DNA from: RGIG3528 sp045616485
Lineage (GTDB): Bacteria; Bacillota; Clostridia; Lachnospirales; Lachnospiraceae
Assembly (NCBI GenBank): GCA_045616485.1
Contig: JAZLGU010000035.1
Location: 1 to 64,000 of the forward strand
Direction: 5' to 3'
Length of the DNA: 64,000 nucleotides
The stretch's first letter is position 1, and each line of letters begins with the position of its first letter. Both the position numbers and the translations under genes were made by a program. This document shows positions 16,087 to 25,383 of the stretch, one piece after another. The notes under the pieces were generated by a model. The model worked only from the letters and a program-made list of their open reading frames with translations. It did no database searches and was not told where the DNA came from.

Positions 16087-17700
16087 ATGGCAATGATCGT
16101 ACAGCACAACATGACAGCAATGAACACCAACAGACAGCTTGGTGTATCAACAAGCGCTCTTTCCAAGTCAACAGAAAAGCTCTCTTCCGGTTACAGAATC
16201 AACCGTGCAGCAGATGATGCAGCAGGCCTCGCTATTTCCGAGAAGATGAGATCACAGATCAGAGGTCTTAACAAGGCTTCATCTAATGCCCAGGACGGTA
16301 TCTCCCTTATTCAGACAGCAGAAGGTGCTCTTCAGGAGTCTCATTCTATCCTTCAGCGTATGAGAGAGCTGGCAGTACAGGCAGCCAACGGCACAGAGAC
16401 AGACGAAGATAGAGGTAACATCCAGGATGAGATTACTCAGCTTCAGTCCGAGCTTACACGTATCTCTACAGATACAGAGTTCAATACTATGAAGCTCCTC
16501 GATGGTTCCCTTGATGGTTCTTCAGAGGTTACAGCTGCTGGTCCTAAGTTTGGTGCATTTGATACCAATATGCAGGCTTTCATTTCATCTGATATCGCTG
16601 GCGTACAGATTAAGACCACTATCGGTGCTACAGACGGCGGCGAGTCTGCAGTTTGGGATGTAAATGGTAAGACTCTTACTATGAACCTGGCTGCAAATAA
16701 GACTTATTCACAGTCTGAATTGGACAACCTCATTTCAAATGCAAAGCAGGAGGATTCTACAGCTAACAATACACCTGCTAAGATTACTGTAAATCTTAAG
16801 AACGGTTCTTATATGGCTTCTGGTGCTATTACAGGTACCACAGTTACAGCAGCAGGTGTTAAGTCAAGCAAGGCTAATGTAGAGATTACTACAACAGCAG
16901 GCGACTTTATCGGTGCGAATAAGATCTCCGTTACAGCTAATAAGTATGGTGCAGATAACAATGTTACTATCACCATCAACTTCACAGCTAAGCCTGGTGA
17001 GGAAAAGGCAGAGGTTACTAACGCTGCTACATACGACAAGGGTAACATCAATGGTAAAGAGACTATTACTCTTACACTGGCAACAGGTAAGGAGTACACA
17101 GATCAGGATATCGAGAAGCTTCTCGGTAAGGCTGGCTTTAGTGCAAATGTAACACTTAGTGGCTCAGATCCTGATCAGCCTAATACTCTGTATGTAACAA
17201 ATAAGAATGCTACAAAGACATTCGCTCTTACAAGTGGTGCAGGTCTTGGTGATACAGATGCATTCCTTGGCGAGTCCAAGTATGATGTATCTGCAAGCGG
17301 CAATGGCGTTAAGCTCCAGGTAGGTGCAAATGAAGGTCAGACCATCAGCTTTGGTATCGGCAATATGTCCGCTGCAGCTCTTGGCGTAGACAGCACAAAG
17401 GTTAACGTAGCAGCTCAGGATAAGGCAGCTAGTTCTATTGGTGCTATTGATAGCGCTATCGGAACAGTATCTAAGCAGAGATCTCTGCTCGGTGCTATTC
17501 AGAACAGACTTGAGCATACAATCTCCAACCTGGACAACACAGCAGAGAACCTGCAGTCTGCAGAGTCAGCTATCCGTGATGTTGATATGGCTAGTGAGAT
17601 GGTTAACTACTCAAAGAACAACATCATTCAGCAGGCTGCTCAGTCTATGCTCGCACAGGCTAACCAGTCCAACCAGGGTGTTCTTTCACTGTTAGGTTAA
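16087..17700 (+). CDS. Flagellin 2
   Basis: A 537-residue flagellin with the same length and layout as flagellin 1. Differences are scattered through the N-terminus (MAMIVQHNMTAMNTNRQLG) and the outer domain, while some central stretches are almost identical in DNA. N- and C-terminal coiled-coil regions and the closing NQSNQGVLSLLG are intact, so it should assemble into the filament. AAGGAGG precedes the ATG by 8 bases. It has its own promoter, leader and terminator, so the flagellins can be expressed separately. Confidence 0.97.
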   Translation: MAMIVQHNMTAMNTNRQLGVSTSALSKSTEKLSSGYRINRAADDAAGLAISEKMRSQIRGLNKASSNAQDGISLIQTAEGALQESHSILQRMRELAVQAANGTETDEDRGNIQDEITQLQSELTRISTDTEFNTMKLLDGSLDGSSEVTAAGPKFGAFDTNMQAFISSDIAGVQIKTTIGATDGGESAVWDVNGKTLTMNLAANKTYSQSELDNLISNAKQEDSTANNTPAKITVNLKNGSYMASGAITGTTVTAAGVKSSKANVEITTTAGDFIGANKISVTANKYGADNNVTITINFTAKPGEEKAEVTNAATYDKGNINGKETITLTLATGKEYTDQDIEKLLGKAGFSANVTLSGSDPDQPNTLYVTNKNATKTFALTSGAGLGDTDAFLGESKYDVSASGNGVKLQVGANEGQTISFGIGNMSAAALGVDSTKVNVAAQDKAASSIGAIDSAIGTVSKQRSLLGAIQNRLEHTISNLDNTAENLQSAESAIRDVDMASEMVNYSKNNIIQQAAQSMLAQANQSNQGVLSLLG

Positions 17701-17765
17701 TAACTAAAATTCGCTTGGTTCCGGTAAATGCCAAACTAGGCGTGGCATAGAATTAAGCATATTTT

Positions 17766-17795
17766 ACCCCCTTCAGAAATGAAGGGGGTTTTTAT
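17766..17795 (+). terminator. Terminator of flagellin 2
   Basis: ACCCCCTTC-AGAAAT-GAAGGGGGT followed by TTTTTATTT. Confidence 0.92.
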
Positions 17796-17853
17796 TTGAT
17801 AAGGCAAATCAAGGGATAAATCAAAAAGTCAATAAAAAAATTCTAAATTGTTG

Positions 17854-17880
17854 TTAAGTTTGCCAATATTACTCCGATAT
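17854..17880 (+). promoter_or_regulatory. sigma-D promoter of flagellin 3
   Basis: TTAA (17854-17857) and TCCGATAT (17873-17880), separated by 15 bases. Confidence 0.83.
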
Positions 17881-17933
17881 AGACATTAGATACCTGTTGA
17901 ACGTTTGTGGAAAGAGCGTAAAAAAGGATGTAG

Positions 17934-17951
17934 TTACCTACAGGGAGGTAA
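17934..17951 (+). promoter_or_regulatory. CsrA-like hairpin over the ribosome binding site of flagellin 3
   Basis: TTACCT-ACAGGG-AGGTAA is a perfect 6-base-pair hairpin. Its loop and 3' side read UACAGGGAGGU (17939-17949), close to the CsrA consensus RUACARGGAUGU, and contain the only ribosome binding site (GGGAGG, 17943-17948) for the ATG at 17960. CsrA is known to repress flagellin translation this way in Bacillus. Confidence 0.6.
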
Positions 17952-17959
17952 AGAATAAT

Positions 17960-19588
17960 ATGGCAATGATCGTACAGCACAATTTAACAGCAATGAATAC
18001 CAACAGACAGCTTGGTATTTCCACATCAGCACTGGCAAAGAGCACAGAGAAGCTTTCTTCCGGTTACAGAATAAACAGAGCAGCAGATGACGCAGCTGGT
18101 CTTGCAATCTCTGAGAAAATGAGATCTCAGATCAGAGGCCTTAATAAGGCTTCAGATAATGCGGCAGATGGTATTTCCTTACTGCAGACAGCAGAAGGTG
18201 CTCTTAACGAGTCACATTCTATTTTACAGAGAATGAGAGAATTGGCTGTACAGGCTGCCAACGGTACTGAGACAGATTCCGACCGTGACAATCTTCAGGA
18301 TGAGATCGAGCAGCTTCAGGAAGAGCTGGATCGTATCGCTACAGATACTGAATTTAATACAATGAACCTTCTGGATGGCTCTCTTTCAGCAGCTACCAGC
18401 AATGTTTCTTCCGCAGGTCCTAAGTTTGGCGCATATGATACAAATCTTAAGGGCTTCGTAACATCTGATGTTGCAGGTGTATCCATTAATGTAGAGACAT
18501 CAGCTTCAAAGGGTGGTGAGTCTGCTATTTGGTCAACAGATGGTAAGACACTGACACTGAATCTGGTACACAATCAGACCTATACACAGTCTGAGATAGA
18601 CAGCCTTATTGCCAAGGCTAAGCAGGAGGACTCTTCAGCTACAGCTACTCCTGCCAAGGTAGATCTCCAGCTCTACTTCAATGCATTTACAGCAACCACC
18701 GGAGTAGATGGTATGGAAACAGTAGCAGGTGTAAGAGCGCATGATGATAATGTAGCTATTACCCCAGGTGCCGGAGTTACAGAGTACTTCGTAGGTGCCA
18801 ATGCGATGTCCATTAGCTCTCTTAAGTATGGTGAAGATTATAATATAGCCATTGGCCTTGATTTCAGGGCTGCAGAAGGCAAGGAAGTATGTGATTTAGT
18901 AACACCTGCATCATATGGTCCGGATGGTAGCTTGCTTGCTCCCGGTCAGTATATGCTCCACCTTCAGTCAGGTAAAGAGTATACAGAAAAAGAAATCGAG
19001 CAGATTTTTTCAAGAGCAGGACTTAATCTGGATGTTACATTCTCAGGACCAAATCCTGATGAGCCAAATACCTTGTTCATTACAGATGGTACAGCCACAG
19101 CCAATTTCACACTGGTAAGCGGTGCTGGTCTTGGCGATACAGATGCTTTCCTGGGTCAGGCTAAGTACAATGCAACAGCAGGCGGTAACGGCCTTACACT
19201 TCAGATCGGTGCCAATGAAGGCCAGACACTTTCCTTCTCTATCGACGATATGTCAGCTTCAGCACTGGGTGTTGCAGGCTCCGTAGTTAACTGTAAGACA
19301 CAAGATGGCGCTTCTCAGTCCATTGGCTACATTGATGAAGCTATCAATAAGGTATCCAAGCAGAGAGCTCTTATCGGTGCTGTTCAGAACAGACTTGAGC
19401 ATACAATCTCCAATCTGGATAATACAGCTGAGAATCTGCAGTCCGCTGAGTCTACAGTACGTGACGTTGATATGGCTGAAGAGATGGTTACATTCTCCAA
19501 GTACAATATCCTTCAGCAGGCTGGTCAGTCTATGCTGGCTCAGGCAAATCAGTCCACTCAGGGTGTCCTTTCCCTTATCCAGGGTTAA
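17960..19588 (+). CDS. Flagellin 3
   Basis: A 542-residue flagellin, more diverged than the first two. The ends are conserved (MAMIVQHNLTAMNTNRQLG and NQSTQGVLSLIQG), but the outer domain differs strongly, with a longer, more acidic and aromatic middle segment (VDLQLYFNAFTATTGVDGM). The start is ATG 17960, because the other flagellins begin MAM and GGGAGG is 11 bases upstream; the earlier ATG at 17897 lies 16 bases after the -10 element without a ribosome binding site. Its leader is different from those of flagellins 1 and 2 and has the CsrA-like hairpin, so control probably differs too. A terminator hairpin follows at 19626. Confidence 0.96.
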   Translation: MAMIVQHNLTAMNTNRQLGISTSALAKSTEKLSSGYRINRAADDAAGLAISEKMRSQIRGLNKASDNAADGISLLQTAEGALNESHSILQRMRELAVQAANGTETDSDRDNLQDEIEQLQEELDRIATDTEFNTMNLLDGSLSAATSNVSSAGPKFGAYDTNLKGFVTSDVAGVSINVETSASKGGESAIWSTDGKTLTLNLVHNQTYTQSEIDSLIAKAKQEDSSATATPAKVDLQLYFNAFTATTGVDGMETVAGVRAHDDNVAITPGAGVTEYFVGANAMSISSLKYGEDYNIAIGLDFRAAEGKEVCDLVTPASYGPDGSLLAPGQYMLHLQSGKEYTEKEIEQIFSRAGLNLDVTFSGPNPDEPNTLFITDGTATANFTLVSGAGLGDTDAFLGQAKYNATAGGNGLTLQIGANEGQTLSFSIDDMSASALGVAGSVVNCKTQDGASQSIGYIDEAINKVSKQRALIGAVQNRLEHTISNLDNTAENLQSAESTVRDVDMAEEMVTFSKYNILQQAGQSMLAQANQSTQGVLSLIQG

Positions 19589-19625
19589 TAAAAGCTATAA
19601 AAATTGGGATTATAGAGATAAATTC

Positions 19626-19660
19626 AAAGCCATATCAGTGCATAGCTGGTATGGCTTTTA
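19626..19660 (+). terminator. Hairpin after flagellin 3
   Basis: AAAGCCATA pairs with TATGGCTTT around a 15-base loop, followed by TATAAAA. It ends 20 bases before the glycosyltransferase start, so some read-through into that gene is likely. Confidence 0.6.
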
Positions 19661-19680
19661 TAAAATGAAGAGGTCAATCT

Positions 19681-21954
19681 ATGAAGTTATCCATAGGTGT
19701 TTTGATTTCCAACAGAATAGAGACTGTAAAAAAGTGTCTGGATTCCTTAAAACCGCTTTTGGACGCAGGCATTGCTGAGCTTATATGTGTAGACACAGTG
19801 TCAGCCACGGAGGGGCTTATAAGCGATGGCTCTGCGGAGCTGGCAAGGCAATATGCCACCAAAGTCATAGAATTTCCATGGATTCGTGATTTTTCCAGAG
19901 CCCGTAATATTACCCTGGAAAATGCCACAGGAGAGTGGTATCTCTATGTGGATGACGACGAGTGGTTTGAGGATGCGGGTGACCTGGTGAAGTTTTTCTC
20001 GGATGGAGAATATAAGAAATACTGGTCAGCTTCATATATCGTAAGGAATTATAAAAATAAACAGGGAAGCGAATGGGCTGATACCAGGCTGGTAAGACTG
20101 GTAAAACGCACTGAAAGCCTGCATTTTGAGGGTAAAGTACATGAAGGCCTGTCAGAGATTCACCTGCCCTGTAAGGAGCTTCAGATATTTGCTCATCACT
20201 ATGGCTATGCCTTTGACACTGAAGAGGAAAAAGCGAAACACAGGGAGAGGAATCTGTCTCTTTTGCAAGATGAGATAAAAGAGCGTCCACAGGACCTCCG
20301 ATTAAAGGCTCAGTTGGCCCTAGAGTATGCGAATTTTGATAATGAAAAAGCCCTGGACTATGTGTCGAATACTCTTAATGAATGCCCGGACCAGTGGAAG
20401 GCGCCTTATTATCAGTGGATGATAGCATTGCAGTTCCCCTTGTATGAAGCCATGGAAAAGGGCCTGGTAAAGCTTATGGAATTATATAATCGTGTTCATA
20501 ATAGCTATACCTTATGTGAATTTGCTGAGCTTTCCATAGCATACAATACAGCGAGACAATTCTTAATCGCAGATGACCCCATAGCTGCAGGACCATATTT
20601 GGAAGACTATTTCAAATACTATGACATTCTGATAAATGACGGTAAAAAGCGCCAGCTGCAGGATACAGCTGACTTTGCTAAGTATATAAGTGACAGTATT
20701 CATGAAGAGGCTGTGACCTGGCTGGAGTATTCCAAAAGAGTTTATGAAAACAGGAAGAAAAAGCCTCTGCTTACCATAGGTATCCTGGTATCCAATAGAA
20801 AAGAATATATAAGAAAATGCATGGAGTCCATAAAGCCTATGCTGGACAGCATCCCTGCAGAATTAATCGCAGTAGATACTGTAGGTCGTGAGCATAGCGA
20901 TGGCTCTATCGATATAGTGAGAGAATACACTGATAAAGTATACCGATTTGAATGGTGTAATGACTTTGCCGCAGCCAGAAATGTGACTATTGAGCACGCA
21001 AAAGGAAGCTGGTACCTGTTTTTAGATGACGACGAGTGGTTTGAAGATCCAAAGGAAATAATTGAGTTTTTTGCCAGCGGAGAGTATCAAAATTATAAAA
21101 GCGGTGTCTACAAAATAAAAGATCATATGGCAGATGGCAGCTTTTCCTTTTCTGCCGTAGCCAGAATGATAGAACTAAAAGAAGACAGCTGTTTTGTTGG
21201 AAAAATACATGAGAGCTTTAATTCGATGTATTTGCCTTGCAAATACTTTTCCTGTTATGCCCATCACATGGGATACTACTTCATGGATGAAGCAGCCAGA
21301 GAGAGGCATTTTGAACGTAATATGAGCTTATTAAGAGCTGAGTTTGAAGAAGAAGGATATAAGCCCGGCCTTTGCGCCCAGATAGTGCAGGAATGCCTGG
21401 GAACCACTGCCCACGTAGAATATGGGATAGAGTTCTGCATAGACAGCATAAATCATTTGGCTGAAGTTGAGGGAAATGCTTTAAAGCCCGAATTTCAGTG
21501 GATGCTGACTACTCTGGTCAGATATGAGGCCAATCAGGACAATTATGAGGGGATGCTGGGCAGAAGGGATGAGCTCTTAGATAACTTCGAATTATCAAAC
21601 GTTGCCAAAGCTGCTATATATTCAGTAGTGGCAGGTCAGGCAGCTAAAAAGCAGGACCTGGATACATTCTTTGACAGCCTTATGGCCTATCTGGACTGTT
21701 ATGACGCTATTCTGGCTGACATGGACAAAGCTCTTTTAGATACAGCCTTTGATTTCCCCAAGTTTTATGACAGATCCATGTACTATGAGCTACTCTGGTA
21801 TGGTGCAGCCTTTGCCAATAAAATAGGGGAATACAGCGTGGCCAATATGTTCTGGAAACGCTTTGATTTTGCCTCTATGGAGCCTCAAGAAAAGGCTAAG
21901 TATGCTGCTGATATGCAGGATACCCTGGAGGGAATACAAGGGAGGTTAACATGA
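19681..21954 (+). CDS. Tandem GT2 glycosyltransferase, likely flagellin modification
   Basis: A 757-residue cytoplasmic protein made of two similar halves, each a family 2 glycosyltransferase domain followed by a helical region. Half 1 starts KLSIGVLISNR (residue 2), half 2 LLTIGILVSNR (about 363). Both carry the same metal/nucleotide-sugar motif DDDEWFED and the same downstream pattern (GKVHEGL / GKIHESF, then AHHYGY / AHHMGY), so the gene arose by internal duplication. AGAGGT 7 bases before ATG 19681 is the ribosome binding site. It lies directly behind the flagellin genes and faces a GDP-fucose operon, so a role in glycosylating flagellin is plausible but inferred; it could also act on another surface glycan. 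Confidence 0.85.
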   Translation: MKLSIGVLISNRIETVKKCLDSLKPLLDAGIAELICVDTVSATEGLISDGSAELARQYATKVIEFPWIRDFSRARNITLENATGEWYLYVDDDEWFEDAGDLVKFFSDGEYKKYWSASYIVRNYKNKQGSEWADTRLVRLVKRTESLHFEGKVHEGLSEIHLPCKELQIFAHHYGYAFDTEEEKAKHRERNLSLLQDEIKERPQDLRLKAQLALEYANFDNEKALDYVSNTLNECPDQWKAPYYQWMIALQFPLYEAMEKGLVKLMELYNRVHNSYTLCEFAELSIAYNTARQFLIADDPIAAGPYLEDYFKYYDILINDGKKRQLQDTADFAKYISDSIHEEAVTWLEYSKRVYENRKKKPLLTIGILVSNRKEYIRKCMESIKPMLDSIPAELIAVDTVGREHSDGSIDIVREYTDKVYRFEWCNDFAAARNVTIEHAKGSWYLFLDDDEWFEDPKEIIEFFASGEYQNYKSGVYKIKDHMADGSFSFSAVARMIELKEDSCFVGKIHESFNSMYLPCKYFSCYAHHMGYYFMDEAARERHFERNMSLLRAEFEEEGYKPGLCAQIVQECLGTTAHVEYGIEFCIDSINHLAEVEGNALKPEFQWMLTTLVRYEANQDNYEGMLGRRDELLDNFELSNVAKAAIYSVVAGQAAKKQDLDTFFDSLMAYLDCYDAILADMDKALLDTAFDFPKFYDRSMYYELLWYGAAFANKIGEYSVANMFWKRFDFASMEPQEKAKYAADMQDTLEGIQGRLT

Positions 21955-21980
21955 GCTATTATAAACTGGGACTCGTCTGA
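21951..21980 (+). pseudogene. Nine-codon remnant of a gene start
   Basis: GGAGG at 21941-21945 is well spaced from an ATG (21951) that overlaps the TGA of the glycosyltransferase (ATGA), as in translationally coupled genes, but the frame reads only MSYYKLGLV before a stop. This looks like the surviving start of a lost downstream gene, truncated where the convergent manC gene now ends (21990). It could instead be a real mini-peptide. Confidence 0.4.
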
Positions 21981-21989
21981 GGACCAGGA

Positions 21990-23303
21990 TTACAGCGGTT
22001 CAAATACCTGCTTATCTTCTTCACATATATCTTCTCCCAGCTGTACTTCGATGATTCTTAAGTCGGAGTAGGCAAATATGGTATGCTTGCAACCTCTGGG
22101 AAGCTTGATGATATCTCCTGCTTTTACCGGACTTGTTTCGTCGTTGATGCGAACAAGTCCGTGACCCATAATGACATTCCAGATTTCGTCACGTCTTTCA
22201 TGGCTGTGATATCTCATTCTATGACCCATATTTAAAGTTACTTCAATGGTTGTGCTTTCTTTTTCTACACAAATTACTTTGTAGCTGCCCCATGATTTTT
22301 CTGCGAAGCGTATTTTCTGTTTAAGCTCATCCACATAGGGCTTTATATAGCTGGACTGTTCCTTGTCGGATACAATAATGCCATCGGGACTGGCGGATAT
22401 TATCATATTTTTTAGGCCCATGGCGAGGATAGGGATATCGAGCTCGTTAATGATATTTACATTATTGCAGGTATCACTTTCTATGACGTCACCAATGGCA
22501 GGCTCTGACATGGCTTCGGCAAAAGTGTTCCAGGTACCTACATCCTTCCACTCGCCGATGTACGATAATACTTGTATGTTCTTCTTTTTTTCAAGTATGG
22601 CATAGTCAAAACTGATTTTGGGCAAGGAAGAGTAGGTCTGGTACAAATCGTCATAATCTGTAAAATCAATCAGTTTATGAGCTTCTTCTAAAAGGTAAGA
22701 TAATTTGAAAGCAAAGACGCCGGCATTCCACAGAGCCCCTTCAGCTATATACTGTACTGCTGTGGCAGTATCAGGCTTTTCCTTGAAAGATTTTACATGA
22801 CTTACGGTATCTTTGGTGGCTGGAAGAATATAGCCATACTTTTCGCTGGGATATGTAGGTGCTATACCGAGTAAGGCAATAGACGCGCTTTCAGTATTTA
22901 CCATTTGGCATAGATGTGCAAACTGCTCAAAATAAGAATTATCAACGTAAGGATCAACCGGACACACTATAATAACCTCGTCCATAGGGATCCTTTTTTT
23001 ATCGGCTAAATATGAGCATGCTAAAGTGATTGCGGGAAAAGTATCTTTTCTGTCCGGCTCCACAGAGATATCTGCATTATCAGATATTTGATTTCTGATG
23101 GTTGACAGCTGTTTCTCCGATGTAGCAATGGTGATTTCTGCATCCGGGATAACAGTTTTTATTTGACGATATACCCTTTGGATCATTGATTCGTATGAAC
23201 CATCTTCGGATTTGTATATTTTAAGGAATTGCTTTGATCTGACGTCGTTGGACAGGGGCCATAGTCTTCTCCCTGATCCTCCGGATAGCAGCACAATGTT
23301 CAT
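21990..23303 (-). CDS. manC: Mannose-1-phosphate guanylyltransferase with cupin domain
   Basis: A 437-residue enzyme that makes GDP-mannose from mannose-1-phosphate and GTP. The N-terminal nucleotidyltransferase has LSGGSGRRLWPLS followed by KQFLK, and FKEKPD; the C-terminal part (about 330-437) is a cupin of the mannose-6-phosphate isomerase type II kind (GHRMRYHSHERRDEIWNV, then GDIIKLPRGCKHTI). It may therefore be bifunctional, although the cupin is shorter than in some ManC proteins. GGAGAA 6-7 bases before the ATG. Last gene of the minus-strand operon GT2-GT11, gmd, GDP-fucose synthase, manC, which together supplies and uses GDP-fucose. Confidence 0.9.
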   Translation of the reverse strand: MNIVLLSGGSGRRLWPLSNDVRSKQFLKIYKSEDGSYESMIQRVYRQIKTVIPDAEITIATSEKQLSTIRNQISDNADISVEPDRKDTFPAITLACSYLADKKRIPMDEVIIVCPVDPYVDNSYFEQFAHLCQMVNTESASIALLGIAPTYPSEKYGYILPATKDTVSHVKSFKEKPDTATAVQYIAEGALWNAGVFAFKLSYLLEEAHKLIDFTDYDDLYQTYSSLPKISFDYAILEKKKNIQVLSYIGEWKDVGTWNTFAEAMSEPAIGDVIESDTCNNVNIINELDIPILAMGLKNMIISASPDGIIVSDKEQSSYIKPYVDELKQKIRFAEKSWGSYKVICVEKESTTIEVTLNMGHRMRYHSHERRDEIWNVIMGHGLVRINDETSPVKAGDIIKLPRGCKHTIFAYSDLRIIEVQLGEDICEEDKQVFEPL

Positions 23304-23357
23304 TTATTTTCTCCTGGGAAGCGTTGCCGTGCGTAAACGACTTAATTACCTTCTGAT

Positions 23358-24299
23358 TTATCTTTCAGTACGATTGGTGTTATTGAGAAAATCTTCATAG
23401 GCCAGACGAATGCCTTCCTTAAGCTCTGTCTTGTATGTCCAGCCTAATGCGGCAGCCTTTGACACATCAAGGAGCTTTCTGGGAGTACCATTTGGCTTTG
23501 TAGTGTCCCACTTTATAGCGCCTTTGTATCCTACGGCTTGGGCTACCAGCTCTGTGAGCTCTTTAATTGAAAGCTCTTTGCCTGTTCCGGCATTCACTGT
23601 TTCATCACCATCGTAATGGTTCATAAGGAAGACGCACAGATTGGCTAAATCGTCCACGTAAAGAAATTCTCTGAGCGGGGAGCCGTCGCCCCAGCATATT
23701 ACTTCGCTGCTACCGGCTTCTTTTGCCTCGTGAAAACGTCGAATCAGGGCAGGTAAAACGTGTGAATGTGTAGGGTGGTAGTTGTCGTTTGGACCATACA
23801 GATTGGTAGGCATTACAGAAATATAGTTTGTTCCATACTGCTTATTTAGGTATTCACAGTATTTTAATCCTGATATTTTGGCTAAAGCATAGGCTTCATT
23901 GCTTTTTTCCAGCTCGGAGGTTAGTAAACAGGCTTCAGTCATAGGCTGGGGTGCCATTCTGGGATATATGCATGAAGAGCCCAGAAATTCCAGCTTTTTA
24001 CAGCCATTTTGCCAGGCTGCATGAATAACATTCATTTCGATTAGCATATTATTATACATAAAATCAGCAGGAGCGTTTTGATTGGCAATGATACCTCCTA
24101 CTTTGGCAGCGGCTAAAAATACATAATCAGGACGAATAGTGGAAAAGAATTTTTCGACTTCAGACTGCCTGGTTAAGTCCAGCTCATTGTGGCTGCGAGT
24201 GATTATATTAGTATATCCTTGTCTTGAGAGCTCCCTTACTATTGCAGAGCCCACCATGCCATTATGGCCTGCGACATATATTTTTGAATCCAATTCCAT
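23358..24299 (-). CDS. fcl: GDP-L-fucose synthase
   Basis: A 313-residue short-chain dehydrogenase that epimerises and reduces GDP-4-keto-6-deoxymannose to GDP-L-fucose using NADPH. The nucleotide loop GHNGMVGSA, the catalytic Ser in LGSSCIYP and Tyr-x3-Lys (YALAK), and PTNLYGPNDNYHPTHSHVLP are all typical. GGAGA lies about 8 bases before the ATG. It sits 36 bases after gmd, which makes its substrate, and 54 bases before manC. Confidence 0.95.
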   Translation of the reverse strand: MELDSKIYVAGHNGMVGSAIVRELSRQGYTNIITRSHNELDLTRQSEVEKFFSTIRPDYVFLAAAKVGGIIANQNAPADFMYNNMLIEMNVIHAAWQNGCKKLEFLGSSCIYPRMAPQPMTEACLLTSELEKSNEAYALAKISGLKYCEYLNKQYGTNYISVMPTNLYGPNDNYHPTHSHVLPALIRRFHEAKEAGSSEVICWGDGSPLREFLYVDDLANLCVFLMNHYDGDETVNAGTGKELSIKELTELVAQAVGYKGAIKWDTTKPNGTPRKLLDVSKAAALGWTYKTELKEGIRLAYEDFLNNTNRTER

Positions 24300-24335
24300 A
24301 ATAATGTCTCCGCGTTTAGTGGTCTTTGTAAGAGA

Positions 24336-25370
24336 CTAATGCTTACAATAAGTAGCTAAATCATGTTCGGTCATTAGTCTTACCAAATCATTGAAGCTTG
24401 TTTTTTCGGGATCCCAGCCAAGAGTCTCACGGGCTTTTGTTGGATCACCCAATAAATTTACTACGTCTGTGGGTCTGTAGAAATCCGGGGAAACTTCTAC
24501 CAATACAGCACCTGTGGCACAATCAATACCTTTTTCGTTAAGGCCTTCTCCCTCCCAGCGCAGCTCTATGCCTGCATAGTGAAAGGAAAGAGTCGTAAAT
24601 TCACGAACACTGTGCTGCTTACCTGTGGCAATAACAAAATCATCAGGTGCGTCCTGCTGGAGTATCAGCCACATACATTCTACGTAGTCCTTGGCGTAGC
24701 CCCAGTCTCTTAAACTGGACAGATTTCCCAGGTATAGTTTTTCCTGAAGGCCGGCTTTTATTTTTGCTACTGCAAGAGTGATTTTTCTGGTGACAAAGCT
24801 TTCGCCCCTACGTTCGGATTCGTGATTAAACAGAATGCCTGAACAGCAAAACATATTGTAAGCTTCCCGGTATTCTTTAACTATCCAATATCCATACTGT
24901 TTGGCTACAGCGTAAGGAGAGTAAGGATGGAAAGGGGTCGTTTCCTTTTGCGGGACTTCTTCAACTTTTCCGAACAGCTCGGAGGTAGAGGCCTGATATA
25001 TTCTGCATGTCTTTTCTAAACCACATATTCGAACGGCCTCCAGTATGCGAAGAACACCAACGGCAACGACATCTGCAGTATACTCCGGCACATCAAAAGA
25101 TACACCCACATGAGATTGGGCTGCTAAGTTGTATATTTCATCGGGTCTGATTTTTGAGATGATTTTAACAAGACTTATGGAATCGCATAAATCGCCATAA
25201 TGCAGATGGAAGTCTTTATTATCTTCTAAATGGGCTATTCGTTCTTTGTACTCTGTGGATGAACGCCTTACCAGACCATGGACTTCATAGCCCTTATCCA
25301 AGAGAAATTCCGCCAGATATGAGCCGTCCTGACCTGTAACGCCGGTTATGAGTGCACTTTTTTTAACCAT
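24336..25370 (-). CDS. gmd: GDP-mannose 4,6-dehydratase
   Basis: A 344-residue short-chain dehydratase that converts GDP-mannose to GDP-4-keto-6-deoxymannose, the first committed step to GDP-L-fucose. The NADP loop GVTGQDGSYLAEFLLDKGYEV, RRSSTEYKERIAHL, catalytic STSELFG with Tyr-x3-Lys in YAVAK, and the NHESERRGESFVTRKI segment are diagnostic. Length is normal. It is 13 bases downstream of the fucosyltransferase fusion gene and part of the same minus-strand operon. Confidence 0.96.
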   Translation of the reverse strand: MVKKSALITGVTGQDGSYLAEFLLDKGYEVHGLVRRSSTEYKERIAHLEDNKDFHLHYGDLCDSISLVKIISKIRPDEIYNLAAQSHVGVSFDVPEYTADVVAVGVLRILEAVRICGLEKTCRIYQASTSELFGKVEEVPQKETTPFHPYSPYAVAKQYGYWIVKEYREAYNMFCCSGILFNHESERRGESFVTRKITLAVAKIKAGLQEKLYLGNLSSLRDWGYAKDYVECMWLILQQDAPDDFVIATGKQHSVREFTTLSFHYAGIELRWEGEGLNEKGIDCATGAVLVEVSPDFYRPTDVVNLLGDPTKARETLGWDPEKTSFNDLVRLMTEHDLATYCKH

Positions 25371-25383
25371 AATATCACCTGCT

